64,000 bases of DNA from an uncultured Pseudomonadales bacterium (lineage in GTDB: Bacteria; Pseudomonadota; Gammaproteobacteria; Pseudomonadales; Pseudohongiellaceae), in NCBI GenBank assembly GCA_943842505.1, contig CALTDI010000021.1:1-64000 (forward strand), read 5' to 3'. The notes beneath the pieces were generated by a model that was given only the letters and a program-made list of their open reading frames with translations, was not told the DNA's origin and searched no databases. Each line of letters begins with the position of its first letter. Within the stretch, counting starts at the first letter, position 1. A program made the position numbers and the translations under genes. Positions 9,340-18,969 of the stretch are shown here, piece after piece.

Positions 9340-10764
9340 ATGCGAATTCTTAGTGAAACAAGCCTTAAATTGTCATCTAGCCTGGTAGCCCTAACATTCT
9401 TTCTCTTAAGCAGCGGCGGTGTCTACGCGGCGGCGGGCCTGCCGAATTTTGCCGATCTGGTAGAAAACAATGCTCCCTCTATCGTTGAAATTTCCACTAC
9501 CCGCAGTGTTTCCACGCGAAGCCAGCTGGGTGACGATGAAATCGAAGAGCTATTGCGACGACTTAACCCGGGCCAGGATCCTGATCTGGATATCGAGGGT
9601 CTGCCGGAACAACGCCAGCGCGGTGCCGTAGGCTCAGGGTTTCTGATTTCCTCCGATGGCTACGTCATGACCAACAATCACGTAGTGGCGGATGCCGATG
9701 AAATTCAGGTCAGCCTGAATGATAGAAGAGTCTATGACGCCAGGGTCATTGGCTTGGACGAGCCCTCCGACCTTGCCTTGCTAAAGATTGACGCGACGGA
9801 CTTGCCCTATGTCGAGTTTGGCGATTCCGATAGTCTTCGCGTAGGAGATTGGGTGCTGGCCATCGGTTCCCCCTTTGGCTTAGAGTTTTCGGCTGCTGCG
9901 GGCATCGTTAGCGCCAAAGGGCGTTCGATGCCAGGCAGGTCGACGTATAACTATATGTCGTTCATTCAGACTGACGTAGCCATCAATCAGGGCAATTCGG
10001 GCGGCCCCCTATTTAACCTGGAAGGCGATGTCATCGGGATTAACTCGCAGATACTTAGCAGTACCGGCGGATCTAACGGCATTTCTTTCTCCATTCCCAG
10101 TAATGTGGCGATGAATGTCATGGAGCAACTGCGTGATACCGGCGCAGTGGAGCGTGGCCTGCTAGGCGTGCGCATGCGGGAGGTTGATTATGCCCTCGCA
10201 GAAATTTTTGGCATGGAGAGGCCGCGCGGCGCCTTCGTCGATGACGTGCAGATTGAAAGTCCGGCGGCAGAGGGTGGTGTGCTCATCGAAGACATCATCG
10301 TCGAATTCAACGGACACGATATTGAGCATTTTACCGATCTGCCTTTCTATGTGGGTCAGTATAGGCCCGGCACCGAGTCCAGAATGCGGGTCTATCGCGA
10401 AGGTGAGTTGCGTAATCTGACCGTGGTGCTAGGCAGTTCGCCCACCAACAATGTCGCAGTTGTCGAGCCGGAAGTGGTTCGCGAGAGGAGTAATCCCCTT
10501 GGCTTTCGCATCAGCGAGTTAAGTGACGATATGCGCAGGGTGACGGGGCTTAGCGGTGTGCAGATAGCTGAGCTCAATGAAGGTCCGGGTCGTGAGGCAG
10601 GCTTGATAGTGGGGGATGTAATCGTATCCCTGAACCGGCAGGAGATCGACTCCGCCGACAAGTTTGCCAGTGTGGCGAGCAACCTACCGGAGTCTGGTTT
10701 CGTTTCAGTTCGCATAGTGCGGGAAGGCCAGGGCACCACGATGGCGCTCGAATTAACCCCCTAG
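9340..10764 (+). CDS. mucD: Periplasmic Do-type serine protease (MucD/DegP family)
   Basis: This is a periplasmic protease and chaperone that removes misfolded envelope proteins. A signal peptide (about residues 1-31) is followed by the trypsin-like domain. The catalytic triad is His114 (TNNHVV), Asp144 (SDLALL) and Ser220 (GNSGGP). Two PDZ domains occupy roughly 265-360 and 380-470. Length, 474, matches Pseudomonas MucD. The 205-bp gap after rseA shows no gene, only a short GCAAGC/GCTTGC hairpin near 9170-9190. The gene may therefore have its own promoter. Confidence 0.94.
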   Translation: MRILSETSLKLSSSLVALTFFLLSSGGVYAAAGLPNFADLVENNAPSIVEISTTRSVSTRSQLGDDEIEELLRRLNPGQDPDLDIEGLPEQRQRGAVGSGFLISSDGYVMTNNHVVADADEIQVSLNDRRVYDARVIGLDEPSDLALLKIDATDLPYVEFGDSDSLRVGDWVLAIGSPFGLEFSAAAGIVSAKGRSMPGRSTYNYMSFIQTDVAINQGNSGGPLFNLEGDVIGINSQILSSTGGSNGISFSIPSNVAMNVMEQLRDTGAVERGLLGVRMREVDYALAEIFGMERPRGAFVDDVQIESPAAEGGVLIEDIIVEFNGHDIEHFTDLPFYVGQYRPGTESRMRVYREGELRNLTVVLGSSPTNNVAVVEPEVVRERSNPLGFRISELSDDMRRVTGLSGVQIAELNEGPGREAGLIVGDVIVSLNRQEIDSADKFASVASNLPESGFVSVRIVREGQGTTMALELTP

Positions 10765-10924
10765 AATCTAGCGCGGCGATTAGCCTATCGGGCCTGCTGC
10801 TTGCAGGCCCCATGATGCGTGGCTCAACTGCTGAAACTTCCTGACACTCGGTCTCATTTGCTGTAGACTTGCCCGCTAATTTACTACCTGTCCCAATCCT
10901 CAAAACTAGTGACGCAACTGCTCC

Positions 10925-12724
10925 TTGACTGACCTAAGCCACATTCGAAACTTTTCGATCATCGCCCATATTGACCACGGTAAATCGACGCTTGCCGATC
11001 GGTTTATTCAGATGTGCGGTGGATTGACCGAACGGGAAATGGACTCGCAGATACTCGATACCCTCGATATCGAGCGCGAGCGCGGAATTACAATCAAGGC
11101 GCAGAGCGTTACGCTGCACTACGATGCTCTCGATGGTAGGCGCTACCAGCTAAATTTTATCGATACGCCAGGCCATGTGGACTTCACCTATGAGGTGTCC
11201 CGTTCTCTCGCCGCCTGCGAAGGCGCCTTGTTGGTCGTAGATGCGGGGCAGGGTGTGGAGGCGCAATCTGTTGCGACTTGCTACACGGCTATTGAGCAGG
11301 GGCTGGAAGTTATCCCAGTACTTAACAAGATGGATCTGCCTCAGGCAGAGCCGGATCGCGTGCGTGTAGAGATCGAAGAGATCATTGGTATCGATGCGCA
11401 AGACGCCGTGTGCGCGAGCGCGAAGACGGGTCTGGGCATTGACGAAATTCTCGAACAGATTATCAGCAAGATTCCTCCCCCCGAGGGCGATCGCGATGCA
11501 GACCTGCAGGCGCTTATTATCGACTCCTGGTTCGATAATTATCTGGGTGTTGTGTCTCTGGTGCGGGTAATGGCTGGCACCCTGAACAAGGGTGATAAGA
11601 TCATCGCCAAGTCCCTGGGCAAGTCACATGTTGTAGACAGCGTAGGAATATTCACGCCGAAGCGAACCGAGACTGGATCCCTGGCGGCAGGCGAGGTGGG
11701 TTTCATCGTAGCTGGCATTAAAGAGATTCTCGGCGCGCCGGTAGGTGACACGATAACGCTGGCTAAGACTCCGGATGTGGAAGCGTTGGCTGGTTTTAGA
11801 AAAATCCAACCTCAGGTCTATGCCGGATTGTTTCCGGTATCGTCCGATGATTTCGAAAATTTTCGCGACGCCCTATCGAAGTTGACGCTTAACGATGCGT
11901 CGCTGCAGTACGAGCCCGAAAATTCCGATGCGCTTGGCTTCGGTTTCCGCTGTGGTTTCCTCGGAATGTTGCACATGGAAATTATCCAGGAGAGATTAGA
12001 GCGTGAATATGACCTTTCTCTCATTACCACGGCGCCGACGGTTGTCTATGAAGTGCTGCTCGAGAATGGCGAAACACTCATGGTCGACAGTCCATCGAGG
12101 CTACCTGCGGTCACATCGATCGCGGAGATGCGCGAGCCCATAGTAAAAGCGAATATTTTGGTTCCGCAAGAGCATCTGGGCAACGTCATTACGCTCTGCA
12201 TCGGGAGGCGCGGCGTGCAGAAAGATATGCAGTTTATCGGAAAGCAGGTTTCACTGACCTATGAGCTGCCTATGAATGAGGTAGTGCTGGACTTCTTCGA
12301 TAAACTTAAATCGACCAGTCGTGGATACGCGTCGTTAGACTATCAGTTCGAAAGGTTTGATCAGGCTAATTTAGTGCGTTTAGATATTCTGATTAATGGC
12401 GATAAAGTAGATGCGCTCGCCATTATTGTGCACCGGGATCACGCGCCTAACAAGGCACGCGCACTGGTAGAAAAAATGAAGGAATTAATTCCCAGACAGC
12501 TCTACGATGTGGCTATTCAGGCGGCGATAGGCGGGCAGATCATCTCAAGACAGACGGTCAAGGCGCTGCGAAAGAATGTAACCGCTAAATGTTATGGTGG
12601 TGATGTGTCGCGAAAGAAAAAGTTACTCGAGAAACAGAAGGCGGGTAAGAAGCGCATGAAGCAGGTTGGCAATGTTGAAGTGCCGCAGGAAGCATTCCTG
12701 GCGGTATTGAAAGTCGATAGTTAA
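10925..12724 (+). CDS. lepA: Elongation factor 4 (LepA)
   Basis: LepA is a ribosome-bound GTPase that affects translocation and 30S assembly. G1 is AHIDHGKST near residues 14-22, G3 DTPGH and G4 NKMD follow, and the special LepA C-terminal domain ends [17 protein letters not shown]. At 599 residues it is full length. The start is TTG 10925 ([11 protein letters not shown]). I found no in-frame ATG or GTG that would fit better. The signal peptidase gene follows after 53 bp, the standard lepA-lepB pair. Confidence 0.96.
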   Translation: MTDLSHIRNFSIIAHIDHGKSTLADRFIQMCGGLTEREMDSQILDTLDIERERGITIKAQSVTLHYDALDGRRYQLNFIDTPGHVDFTYEVSRSLAACEGALLVVDAGQGVEAQSVATCYTAIEQGLEVIPVLNKMDLPQAEPDRVRVEIEEIIGIDAQDAVCASAKTGLGIDEILEQIISKIPPPEGDRDADLQALIIDSWFDNYLGVVSLVRVMAGTLNKGDKIIAKSLGKSHVVDSVGIFTPKRTETGSLAAGEVGFIVAGIKEILGAPVGDTITLAKTPDVEALAGFRKIQPQVYAGLFPVSSDDFENFRDALSKLTLNDASLQYEPENSDALGFGFRCGFLGMLHMEIIQERLEREYDLSLITTAPTVVYEVLLENGETLMVDSPSRLPAVTSIAEMREPIVKANILVPQEHLGNVITLCIGRRGVQKDMQFIGKQVSLTYELPMNEVVLDFFDKLKSTSRGYASLDYQFERFDQANLVRLDILINGDKVDALAIIVHRDHAPNKARALVEKMKELIPRQLYDVAIQAAIGGQIISRQTVKALRKNVTAKCYGGDVSRKKKLLEKQKAGKKRMKQVGNVEVPQEAFLAVLKVDS

Positions 12725-12777
12725 TCTCTCCTGTGGCGCAGGCTTAGCAACTTTTCTACATTTAAAAGTAAAGCGAA

Positions 12778-13617
12778 ATGGATATAGATTTTTCTCTGGT
12801 ATTGGTTTGTCTCGTTGGAGCCTGCGGCGTGGTATGGCTTATTGACAGCCTGTTTATTAAAAAGCACCGCGTGCAAGCGATAGCAGATTTCGAGGCGACA
12901 CACGCCAAGGGTAAAAGCGAAGAGGAGGTCTCCCGGGCTGTTGTCGGCTTATCCCAAGAGCCTGTCATCGTTGAATACGCCAAATCCTTTTTTCCTGTAT
13001 TGCTGATCGTATTGGTTCTTCGTTCATTTTTGGTAGAACCATTCCAGATACCTACCGGTTCTATGATTCCGACGCTGGAAGTCGGCGATTTTATTTTGGT
13101 AAACAAATATGCCTATGGCGTCCGGCTTCCCGTACTTGGGACCAAGCTTGTGGATGTCGCCGATCCTGAGCGCGGGGACGTAATGGTTTTTATACCCCCC
13201 CATGTAAATAGCTATTATATTAAGCGAGTAATTGGCCTTCCGGGCGATACAATAAGGTATGAAGATAAGCGGCTCTTTGTCAACGGGGAGCTAATTAGCG
13301 AAGAATTCGTCGAAGATATTGTTGTCGATACAAATCTGGGAGAATTGGCGGGTACCTTGCACCAAGAGACGATTAACGGTGTCGAGCACGCTACTCAGCA
13401 TATATCTGGAGTTAACCGGCAACGCTCACGTACTACATGGGTTATTCCGAATGGTCACTATTTCATGATGGGTGACAATCGCGACAACAGTAGCGACAGT
13501 CGCGAATGGGGAGCGGTTCCAGAGAAAGACATAGTCGGAAGGGCGATAGCTGTCTGGATGCACAAGGAACCGGGGTTGAATTTGCCAAGTTTCGCCAGAA
13601 ATCAGCGAATTAAGTAA
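12778..13617 (+). CDS. lepB: Signal peptidase I (LepB)
   Basis: LepB cleaves signal peptides from secreted proteins at the periplasmic face of the inner membrane. Two membrane segments lie near residues 4-22 and 65-80. The catalytic Ser95 is in PTGSMIPT and the general base Lys149 is in YIKRVIGLPGD. The C-terminal box GDNRDNSSDSREWG is present. Its 279 residues are typical of gammaproteobacteria. Secreted proteins encoded in this window, such as MucD, BamA and Skp, would be substrates. Confidence 0.96.
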   Translation: MDIDFSLVLVCLVGACGVVWLIDSLFIKKHRVQAIADFEATHAKGKSEEEVSRAVVGLSQEPVIVEYAKSFFPVLLIVLVLRSFLVEPFQIPTGSMIPTLEVGDFILVNKYAYGVRLPVLGTKLVDVADPERGDVMVFIPPHVNSYYIKRVIGLPGDTIRYEDKRLFVNGELISEEFVEDIVVDTNLGELAGTLHQETINGVEHATQHISGVNRQRSRTTWVIPNGHYFMMGDNRDNSSDSREWGAVPEKDIVGRAIAVWMHKEPGLNLPSFARNQRIK

Positions 13618-13717
13618 CGAAATTGTGATAGCTGTAGCGGATTTGCATCAGACAATGTCCTAGGCTATATAGTACGGCGTGTACTTACACACTAATAACT
13701 GTCCAGCGGGTGAGACC

Positions 13718-14095
13718 ATGAAGCAATTAAATAAAAAGAGCCTTCGAAATCAAGTGGGCGCTTCGAAGTCTGGCCTGTTGGTTATCTTTATTCTGTTGGC
13801 TGTATTTTTTACCTTTGGCCTAAAGGTAGTTCCGCTGTATGTAGATCACAATTTGGTCACCGGCATTTGCGCAGAACTAATAGAAAATGGCGAAGCGGAA
13901 AATATGACAGTGACCGATATTCGACAACGCGTATCAAACACACTGCGCATCAACAACATCACGGATTTTAACCTCTCTAACATCACCTTACGTAAAGAGA
14001 GCGACCAAGCCATTATCTCGATTGCCTACGAGCGTCGGGTCGAGTTGATGGCGAACCTCGATGTGGTGGCGAAATTCGATACTGTTTTACGATAG
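13718..14095 (+). CDS. DUF4845 membrane-anchored protein
   Basis: This short protein has one membrane segment (SGLLVIFILLAVFFTFGLKV, near residues 17-37) and a periplasmic domain of about 85 residues with no known activity. The place between lepB and rnc is conserved in Pseudomonas-like genomes, where the DUF4845 family is found. ATG 13718 (MKQLNKKS) was chosen over GTG 13679, which would add 13 residues before a natural basic N-terminus. Its stop codon abuts the rnc start codon, so the two are probably translated together. Confidence 0.8.
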   Translation: MKQLNKKSLRNQVGASKSGLLVIFILLAVFFTFGLKVVPLYVDHNLVTGICAELIENGEAENMTVTDIRQRVSNTLRINNITDFNLSNITLRKESDQAIISIAYERRVELMANLDVVAKFDTVLR

Positions 14096-14785
14096 ATGGT
14101 TAAAAAACTAGATACCCTCGAGCAGACCCTAGCCTACCAATTCTCTAATCCGGACCTGGCAAATCTCGCCCTAACTCACCGCAGCGCGAACGCGGAACAC
14201 AATGAGCGCCTGGAATTCCTCGGTGACTCACTCCTGGGATTTATCGTTGCGGATCTGCTTTTTGAGCTCAACCCCGGTGCCAGTGAGGGAGAGCTAAGTA
14301 GAATGCGCTCCCGCCTGGTCAATAAAACCGCGCTCGCTGCCATCGCCAGAAAGTTAGAGCTTGGCGAGTTTCTGCAGCTTGGTACTGGTGAGCTTAATAG
14401 CGGCGGCAGGGACAGGGATTCTATTCTGGCAGATACGGTTGAGGCCTTGATCGCCGCTATCTATCTGGATGGCGGCATGGCTCCCTGTAAAGCCTTCGTC
14501 ATAGCGATAAATGAGAGTAAGCTGGCGCTTAAGTCTGGCGTCACCAAGCAGAAAGATGCAAAGACGCGGTTGCAAGAATTTCTGCAGGCGCAGGGCAAGA
14601 AGTTACCCAACTACGAAGTAGTGGAGGTAGCGGGTGCCGCACATGAACAGGTTTTTCATGTTAGCTGCAAATTAGAATCTCTGAGAATACAGGCGCAAGG
14701 TTCCGGTTCCAGCAAGCGAGAGGCGGAGCAAGCGGCTGCAGAGAAAATATTGGATTCAATAGAGGCTAATAAAACTCAAGTATGA
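14096..14785 (+). CDS. rnc: Ribonuclease III
   Basis: RNase III cuts double-stranded RNA and processes rRNA precursors. The signature ERLEFLGDSLLGF is near residues 38-50 and contains acidic metal ligands. A second acidic region is DTVEALIAAIYLDGG. A dsRNA-binding domain covers about residues 155-225 (KTRLQEFLQAQG, ending EAEQAAAEKIL). The 229 residues are normal. The ATG directly follows the stop of the DUF4845 gene, and the TGA stop overlaps the era ATG by four bases. Confidence 0.96.
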   Translation: MVKKLDTLEQTLAYQFSNPDLANLALTHRSANAEHNERLEFLGDSLLGFIVADLLFELNPGASEGELSRMRSRLVNKTALAAIARKLELGEFLQLGTGELNSGGRDRDSILADTVEALIAAIYLDGGMAPCKAFVIAINESKLALKSGVTKQKDAKTRLQEFLQAQGKKLPNYEVVEVAGAAHEQVFHVSCKLESLRIQAQGSGSSKREAEQAAAEKILDSIEANKTQV

Positions 14786-15699
14786 GCAGTTCCAAGGAGC
14801 AAGATGCGCCGCCAAGCCGCTGCGGTTATATCGCTATTGTCGGTAGGCCCAATGTCGGCAAGTCGACCCTGCTGAACCATCTATTACATCAGAAAATTAG
14901 CATAACCTCGCGTAAACCACAGACCACTCGGCATAGAATTCTGGGTATCAACAGTGACGAGCATCATCAATGCCTATTCGTCGATACGCCGGGGCTAAAT
15001 GCCCAATTCAATAAAGCGCTGAATAAAGTGATGAACGATACGGTGCTTAACGTGATTAAAGACGTTGATCTTGTCCTATTCGTCGTGGAGCGGTTTATCT
15101 GGAATGAGGCGGATCAATATGTACTCGATGCGCTTGCGAACGCGAAGGTGCCAGTGCTGCTGATCATTAATAAGATCGACCTGGTGCAGGATAAGACTGA
15201 ATTACTGCCACATATTGCAGAATTAGCAAAGAAGCGAGAATTCGCTGAGATAGTTCCGGTTTCCGCACTCGGTGGACACAATCTCGAGACGATAGATAAG
15301 CTAGTGAAGGCGCTCTTGCCGGAAGGGCCGTTTCTCTTTCCTGAAGATCAGGTTACGGACAGGAGTTCCAGATTCCTAGCCGCCGAATTGATCCGAGAAA
15401 AGGTTACCAGACAGCTGGGTGACGAATTGCCCTACGAGGTTACCGTCGAGATTGAAAAGTTTGAGCGGGTTAAGTCGGTGCTGCACATACATGGCTTGAT
15501 CTTGGTAGACAAGAAAGGACAGAAGCGAATCGTGATTGGCAAGGACGGCGAGAGACTCAAGCAGATTGGCAGCTCCGCCCGCGAAGATATGGAAACGAGC
15601 TTCGATTCTAAGGTCATGTTAAATCTTTGGGTGAAAGTTAAATCTGGATGGGCCGACGACGAGAGAGCGTTGCAGAGTCTCGGTTATGTAGATCGATAG
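14782..15699 (+). CDS. era: GTPase Era
   Basis: Era binds the 3' end of 16S rRNA and assists 30S maturation. The P-loop GRPNVGKST is near residues 20-28, followed by DTPG and NKID. The KH RNA-binding domain lies in the C-terminal third (GLILVDKKGQKRIVIGKDG). Length is 305 residues. The ATGA overlap with rnc indicates translational coupling, the order seen throughout gammaproteobacteria. Confidence 0.96.
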   Translation: MSSSKEQDAPPSRCGYIAIVGRPNVGKSTLLNHLLHQKISITSRKPQTTRHRILGINSDEHHQCLFVDTPGLNAQFNKALNKVMNDTVLNVIKDVDLVLFVVERFIWNEADQYVLDALANAKVPVLLIINKIDLVQDKTELLPHIAELAKKREFAEIVPVSALGGHNLETIDKLVKALLPEGPFLFPEDQVTDRSSRFLAAELIREKVTRQLGDELPYEVTVEIEKFERVKSVLHIHGLILVDKKGQKRIVIGKDGERLKQIGSSAREDMETSFDSKVMLNLWVKVKSGWADDERALQSLGYVDR

Positions 15700-15717
15700 A
15701 GGTTACGACTCGATATC

Positions 15718-16428
15718 ATGGACTCGAGAGTGGCGCTGCAACCGGCTTATGTCTTACACACTCAGCCGTTTCAAAATACTAGCCTGTTAGTCGATTTTTT
15801 CACGATGGACTACGGTCGTGTGCGTGCCGTGGCCAAGGGGGCACGTAGCGCAAAGTCAAAATATCGCTCTGCCTTGCAGTTATTTCAGCCGCTACTGGTT
15901 TCACTTTCGGGGCGCGGTGAGCTTAAAACCCTTACCGGTTTGGAATGCAGTCTAGGGGCAATAGTACTAGAAGGGCAGCGCCTCTTTAGCGGCATGTATA
16001 TCAATGAGTTGCTGACGCGTCTGCTGTTGAACCATGTAGAGCACAAACAGCTGTATTTAGCCTATCAGGACACACTGGTGGCGCTGCAGGGTTCGGTCGA
16101 TATGCAACTGCTGCTAAGACAGTTTGAACTCTGTCTGCTTGGCGAACTGGGCTATGGCATCAACCTCGAGTCAGACTGTCGCTCCCACATCGCCATCGAC
16201 GCTGACGGCTCTTACCTATTTACGCCAGATGTAGGTTTCGAGAAGCTCATCGAGCCGGAGCAAGCCAACGCTGCCAGAGTCTACAGTGGCTCTCACATCG
16301 TCGCGCTGCGGGATTTCGATCTATCCGACACCGATGTCGCTAAGACTGCGAAGCGACTCCTGAGGACCGCGCTAGCTGCTCACCTCGGGGGTAAGCCTCT
16401 GCACAGCCGCAGCCTGTTCAGCAAGTAG
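15718..16428 (+). CDS. recO: DNA repair protein RecO
   Basis: RecO works with RecR to load RecA on SSB-coated single-stranded DNA. The N-terminal OB fold starts QPAYVLHTQPFQNTSLLVDF and contains RVRAVAKGAR. The helical C-terminal domain includes LLRQFELCLLGELGY. Its 236 residues match the family. It follows era by 18 bp in the standard rnc-era-recO order. The usual next gene, pdxJ, is absent and cysM lies there instead. Confidence 0.93.
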   Translation: MDSRVALQPAYVLHTQPFQNTSLLVDFFTMDYGRVRAVAKGARSAKSKYRSALQLFQPLLVSLSGRGELKTLTGLECSLGAIVLEGQRLFSGMYINELLTRLLLNHVEHKQLYLAYQDTLVALQGSVDMQLLLRQFELCLLGELGYGINLESDCRSHIAIDADGSYLFTPDVGFEKLIEPEQANAARVYSGSHIVALRDFDLSDTDVAKTAKRLLRTALAAHLGGKPLHSRSLFSK

Positions 16429-16544
16429 CGTCGCGGCCGGCGCCAACGCTTCATATCCAGCCCCAGCTTTCGCCCAGTCTTGTTTACGTGTAAAATTTTC
16501 CGCTTTGCAGCACCTCCCTAATTTCGCTTCTGGCCACTATTCCT

Positions 16545-17432
16545 ATGTCCTATCCAAGCATTCAGGCACAAATTGGCAATACGCCGCTCGTTAAGTTGCA
16601 AAGACTCCCCGGTGACACCAGCAATACAATATTGGCGAAGCTTGAGGGCAACAATCCTGCCGGTTCGGTAAAGGATAGACCTGCCTTTAGCATGATTCAG
16701 CAAGCGGAACTTCGTGGTGAGATTGCCCCTGGCGATGTGCTCATAGAGGCCACCAGCGGCAACACAGGTATCGCACTGGCTATGGTGTCGGCGGTCATGG
16801 GATATAAAATAATTCTCATCATGCCTGACAATATGAGCAGCGAGCGCAAGGCATCTATGACGGCCTACGGAGCGCAGCTGATTGGCGTAAGCGAGAATGA
16901 GGGAATGGAGGGCGCTCGCGATCTGGCGCAACAGATGCAGGCGCAGGGAAAGGGCAAGGTGCTCGATCAGTTTGCCAATCAGGACAATCCAAACGCGCAC
17001 TATGTTCACACCGGGCCAGAAATCTGGCGCGATACCAAGGGTGAGGTGACTCATTTCGTCAGCTCCATGGGAACTACAGGAACGATAATGGGTGTGTCAC
17101 GTTATCTAAAAGAGCAGAACCCAGCGATTGAGATAGTCGGTCTGCAACCCAAAGAAGGCTCGCGCATTCCTGGCATTCGCCGCTGGCCTGCTAAATACCT
17201 GCCCTCTATATTCGATGAGAGTCGTGTTGATCGCATCATGGATATTGAACAGCTCGATGCGGAAAACATGATGAAAGAGCTGGCCAGGCAGGAGGGCATA
17301 TTTTGCGGGGTTTCATCGGGCGGGTCGGTCCATGCGGCCTTACAGCTTTCGCGAGAACTAAGTAACGCGACGATAGTGGCAATCATCTGCGATCGCGGAG
17401 ATCGCTATCTTTCTACAGGCGTCTTTCAATAA
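16545..17432 (+). CDS. cysM: Cysteine synthase B (CysM)
   Basis: CysM makes cysteine from O-acetylserine and sulfide or thiosulfate, using pyridoxal phosphate. The Schiff-base Lys43 sits in AGSVKDRPAF. The substrate loop EATSGNTGIALA and the phosphate loop SSMGTTGT follow. The MPDNMSSERK sequence is more like CysM than CysK. At 295 residues it is full length. It has its own spacing of 116 bp after recO, where I see no terminator. Confidence 0.95.
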   Translation: MSYPSIQAQIGNTPLVKLQRLPGDTSNTILAKLEGNNPAGSVKDRPAFSMIQQAELRGEIAPGDVLIEATSGNTGIALAMVSAVMGYKIILIMPDNMSSERKASMTAYGAQLIGVSENEGMEGARDLAQQMQAQGKGKVLDQFANQDNPNAHYVHTGPEIWRDTKGEVTHFVSSMGTTGTIMGVSRYLKEQNPAIEIVGLQPKEGSRIPGIRRWPAKYLPSIFDESRVDRIMDIEQLDAENMMKELARQEGIFCGVSSGGSVHAALQLSRELSNATIVAIICDRGDRYLSTGVFQ

Positions 17433-17525
17433 GCGCCGCGAACCAAACAAACGACGGCCTCATCGACAATAGAACAGCCTCTATTGTGTCGCCCAATTCC
17501 ACCTACAGAGACAGTAAAATTAATC

Positions 17526-18929
17526 ATGAGTAGACGCAGACATGGACGAGGCAAGCTCCCCAGCGAACCGATAACTCTCGAAGTAGGCTCCTTGAGCCAT
17601 GAAGGGCGTGGTATAGCCCATATAGAGGGAAAAGTAGCCTTCGTAGATGGTGCTCTGAGTGGCGAGAAGGTATCGGCCTCCTTTGTTAGGCGCCGCGGTC
17701 GCTTCGATGAATTGAAAACTATCGAGGTACTCACCCCCTCGCCAGATCGTGTAATACCACCGTGCGAATTCGCGGGCCTGTGTGGCGGTTGTTCTCTGCA
17801 GCATATGCATAGCGATGCTCAGATCGCCTTCAAGCAGTCGGTATTCGTAGAGCAGATGGAGCACGCTATAGGTGAGTCACTGGCCGGAATCGAGCTGCTG
17901 CCACAGTTACGAGACGCCACCGAGCACTATAGGCGTAAGGCCAGGCTGGCGATTCGTGTTGTGAGTAAAAAAGGTGGTGCGCTGGTCGGCTTTAGAGAAA
18001 AGTACAGCAGCTTCATCACGGTTATGGATAACTGCAAGGTGTTGGTGAAGGAAGTGGCCGATCTGATTCAACCACTTCGTGAGCTCATCGATAAGCTGGA
18101 GGGAAGCTTTGATATTCCCCAGATCGAAGTGGCGGTGGGCGAACAGAGAGTAGTAAGCGAAGATCCGCCCAATGATCCCGCGACCAGCTATCATCTCCGC
18201 ACGGCCCTAGTCTTCAGGCATCTTAAACCTCTTAGTGAAACCGATACGGATAGGCTTATTGCGTTCTCTGTCAGCCATGACTTCGATCTCTATTTGCAGC
18301 CGGGGGGCAATGACACGGTGCACAAGATAGCGCCGGCGGATTCGGTTGAGCGACTGCAGTATTTTGTTCCCGAATTCGATCTACAGCTCAACTTTCATCC
18401 TATGGACTTTACGCAGATAAATGCCGGTATCAACCGCAAAATTATCAGTCAGGCATTGAGCCTGCTCGAGCTGAACGAAGAAGATACTGTACTCGACTTG
18501 TTCTGCGGTTTGGGCAATTTTACTCTGGCTACCGCCCGCGTAGCGAAGAAGGTCGTGGGCGTTGAAGGTAGTGAGGAGATGGTACTGCGCGGTTCGGAAA
18601 ACGCGGCTCTTAATGGTTTGGACAATGTCGAATTTTTCGCCGCCGACCTGTTTCAACCGATAGCTGAAAAGGAGTGGGCCAAGTTGAAGTACAGCAAGAT
18701 AATTTTAGACCCGCCCAGGTCCGGTGCGATAGAAATAATTCCAGAGATTGCTAAGCTTGGGGCGCGAACTATAGTCTATATATCCTGTAACCCTGCAACA
18801 TTGGCGCGAGACACGGCTGAGTTGATCAAGGCGGGTTACCGTTTGAGAACGGCCGGGGTAATGGATATGTTTCCCCATACAACGCACGTAGAATCTATGG
18901 CCGTGTTTGATGCCGGTAAAGGAATATGA
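17526..18929 (+). CDS. rlmD: 23S rRNA (uracil-1939-C5) methyltransferase RlmD
   Basis: RlmD methylates U1939 of 23S rRNA. The N-terminal TRAM domain is followed by a 4Fe-4S ligand cluster with Cys80, Cys86 and Cys89 (PPCEFAGLCGGC). The SAM site is DLFCGLGNFTL and the catalytic Cys421 is in SCNPATLARD. The start ATG 17526 (MSRRRHGRG) is preferred to an earlier reading that adds 14 residues without a ribosome site. The protein has 467 residues. mazG follows closely, a common neighbour. Confidence 0.95.
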   Translation: MSRRRHGRGKLPSEPITLEVGSLSHEGRGIAHIEGKVAFVDGALSGEKVSASFVRRRGRFDELKTIEVLTPSPDRVIPPCEFAGLCGGCSLQHMHSDAQIAFKQSVFVEQMEHAIGESLAGIELLPQLRDATEHYRRKARLAIRVVSKKGGALVGFREKYSSFITVMDNCKVLVKEVADLIQPLRELIDKLEGSFDIPQIEVAVGEQRVVSEDPPNDPATSYHLRTALVFRHLKPLSETDTDRLIAFSVSHDFDLYLQPGGNDTVHKIAPADSVERLQYFVPEFDLQLNFHPMDFTQINAGINRKIISQALSLLELNEEDTVLDLFCGLGNFTLATARVAKKVVGVEGSEEMVLRGSENAALNGLDNVEFFAADLFQPIAEKEWAKLKYSKIILDPPRSGAIEIIPEIAKLGARTIVYISCNPATLARDTAELIKAGYRLRTAGVMDMFPHTTHVESMAVFDAGKGI

Positions 18930-18969
18930 AAATGATGCCTAGGTTGAATACTTATGGATGGAGCCGTTG

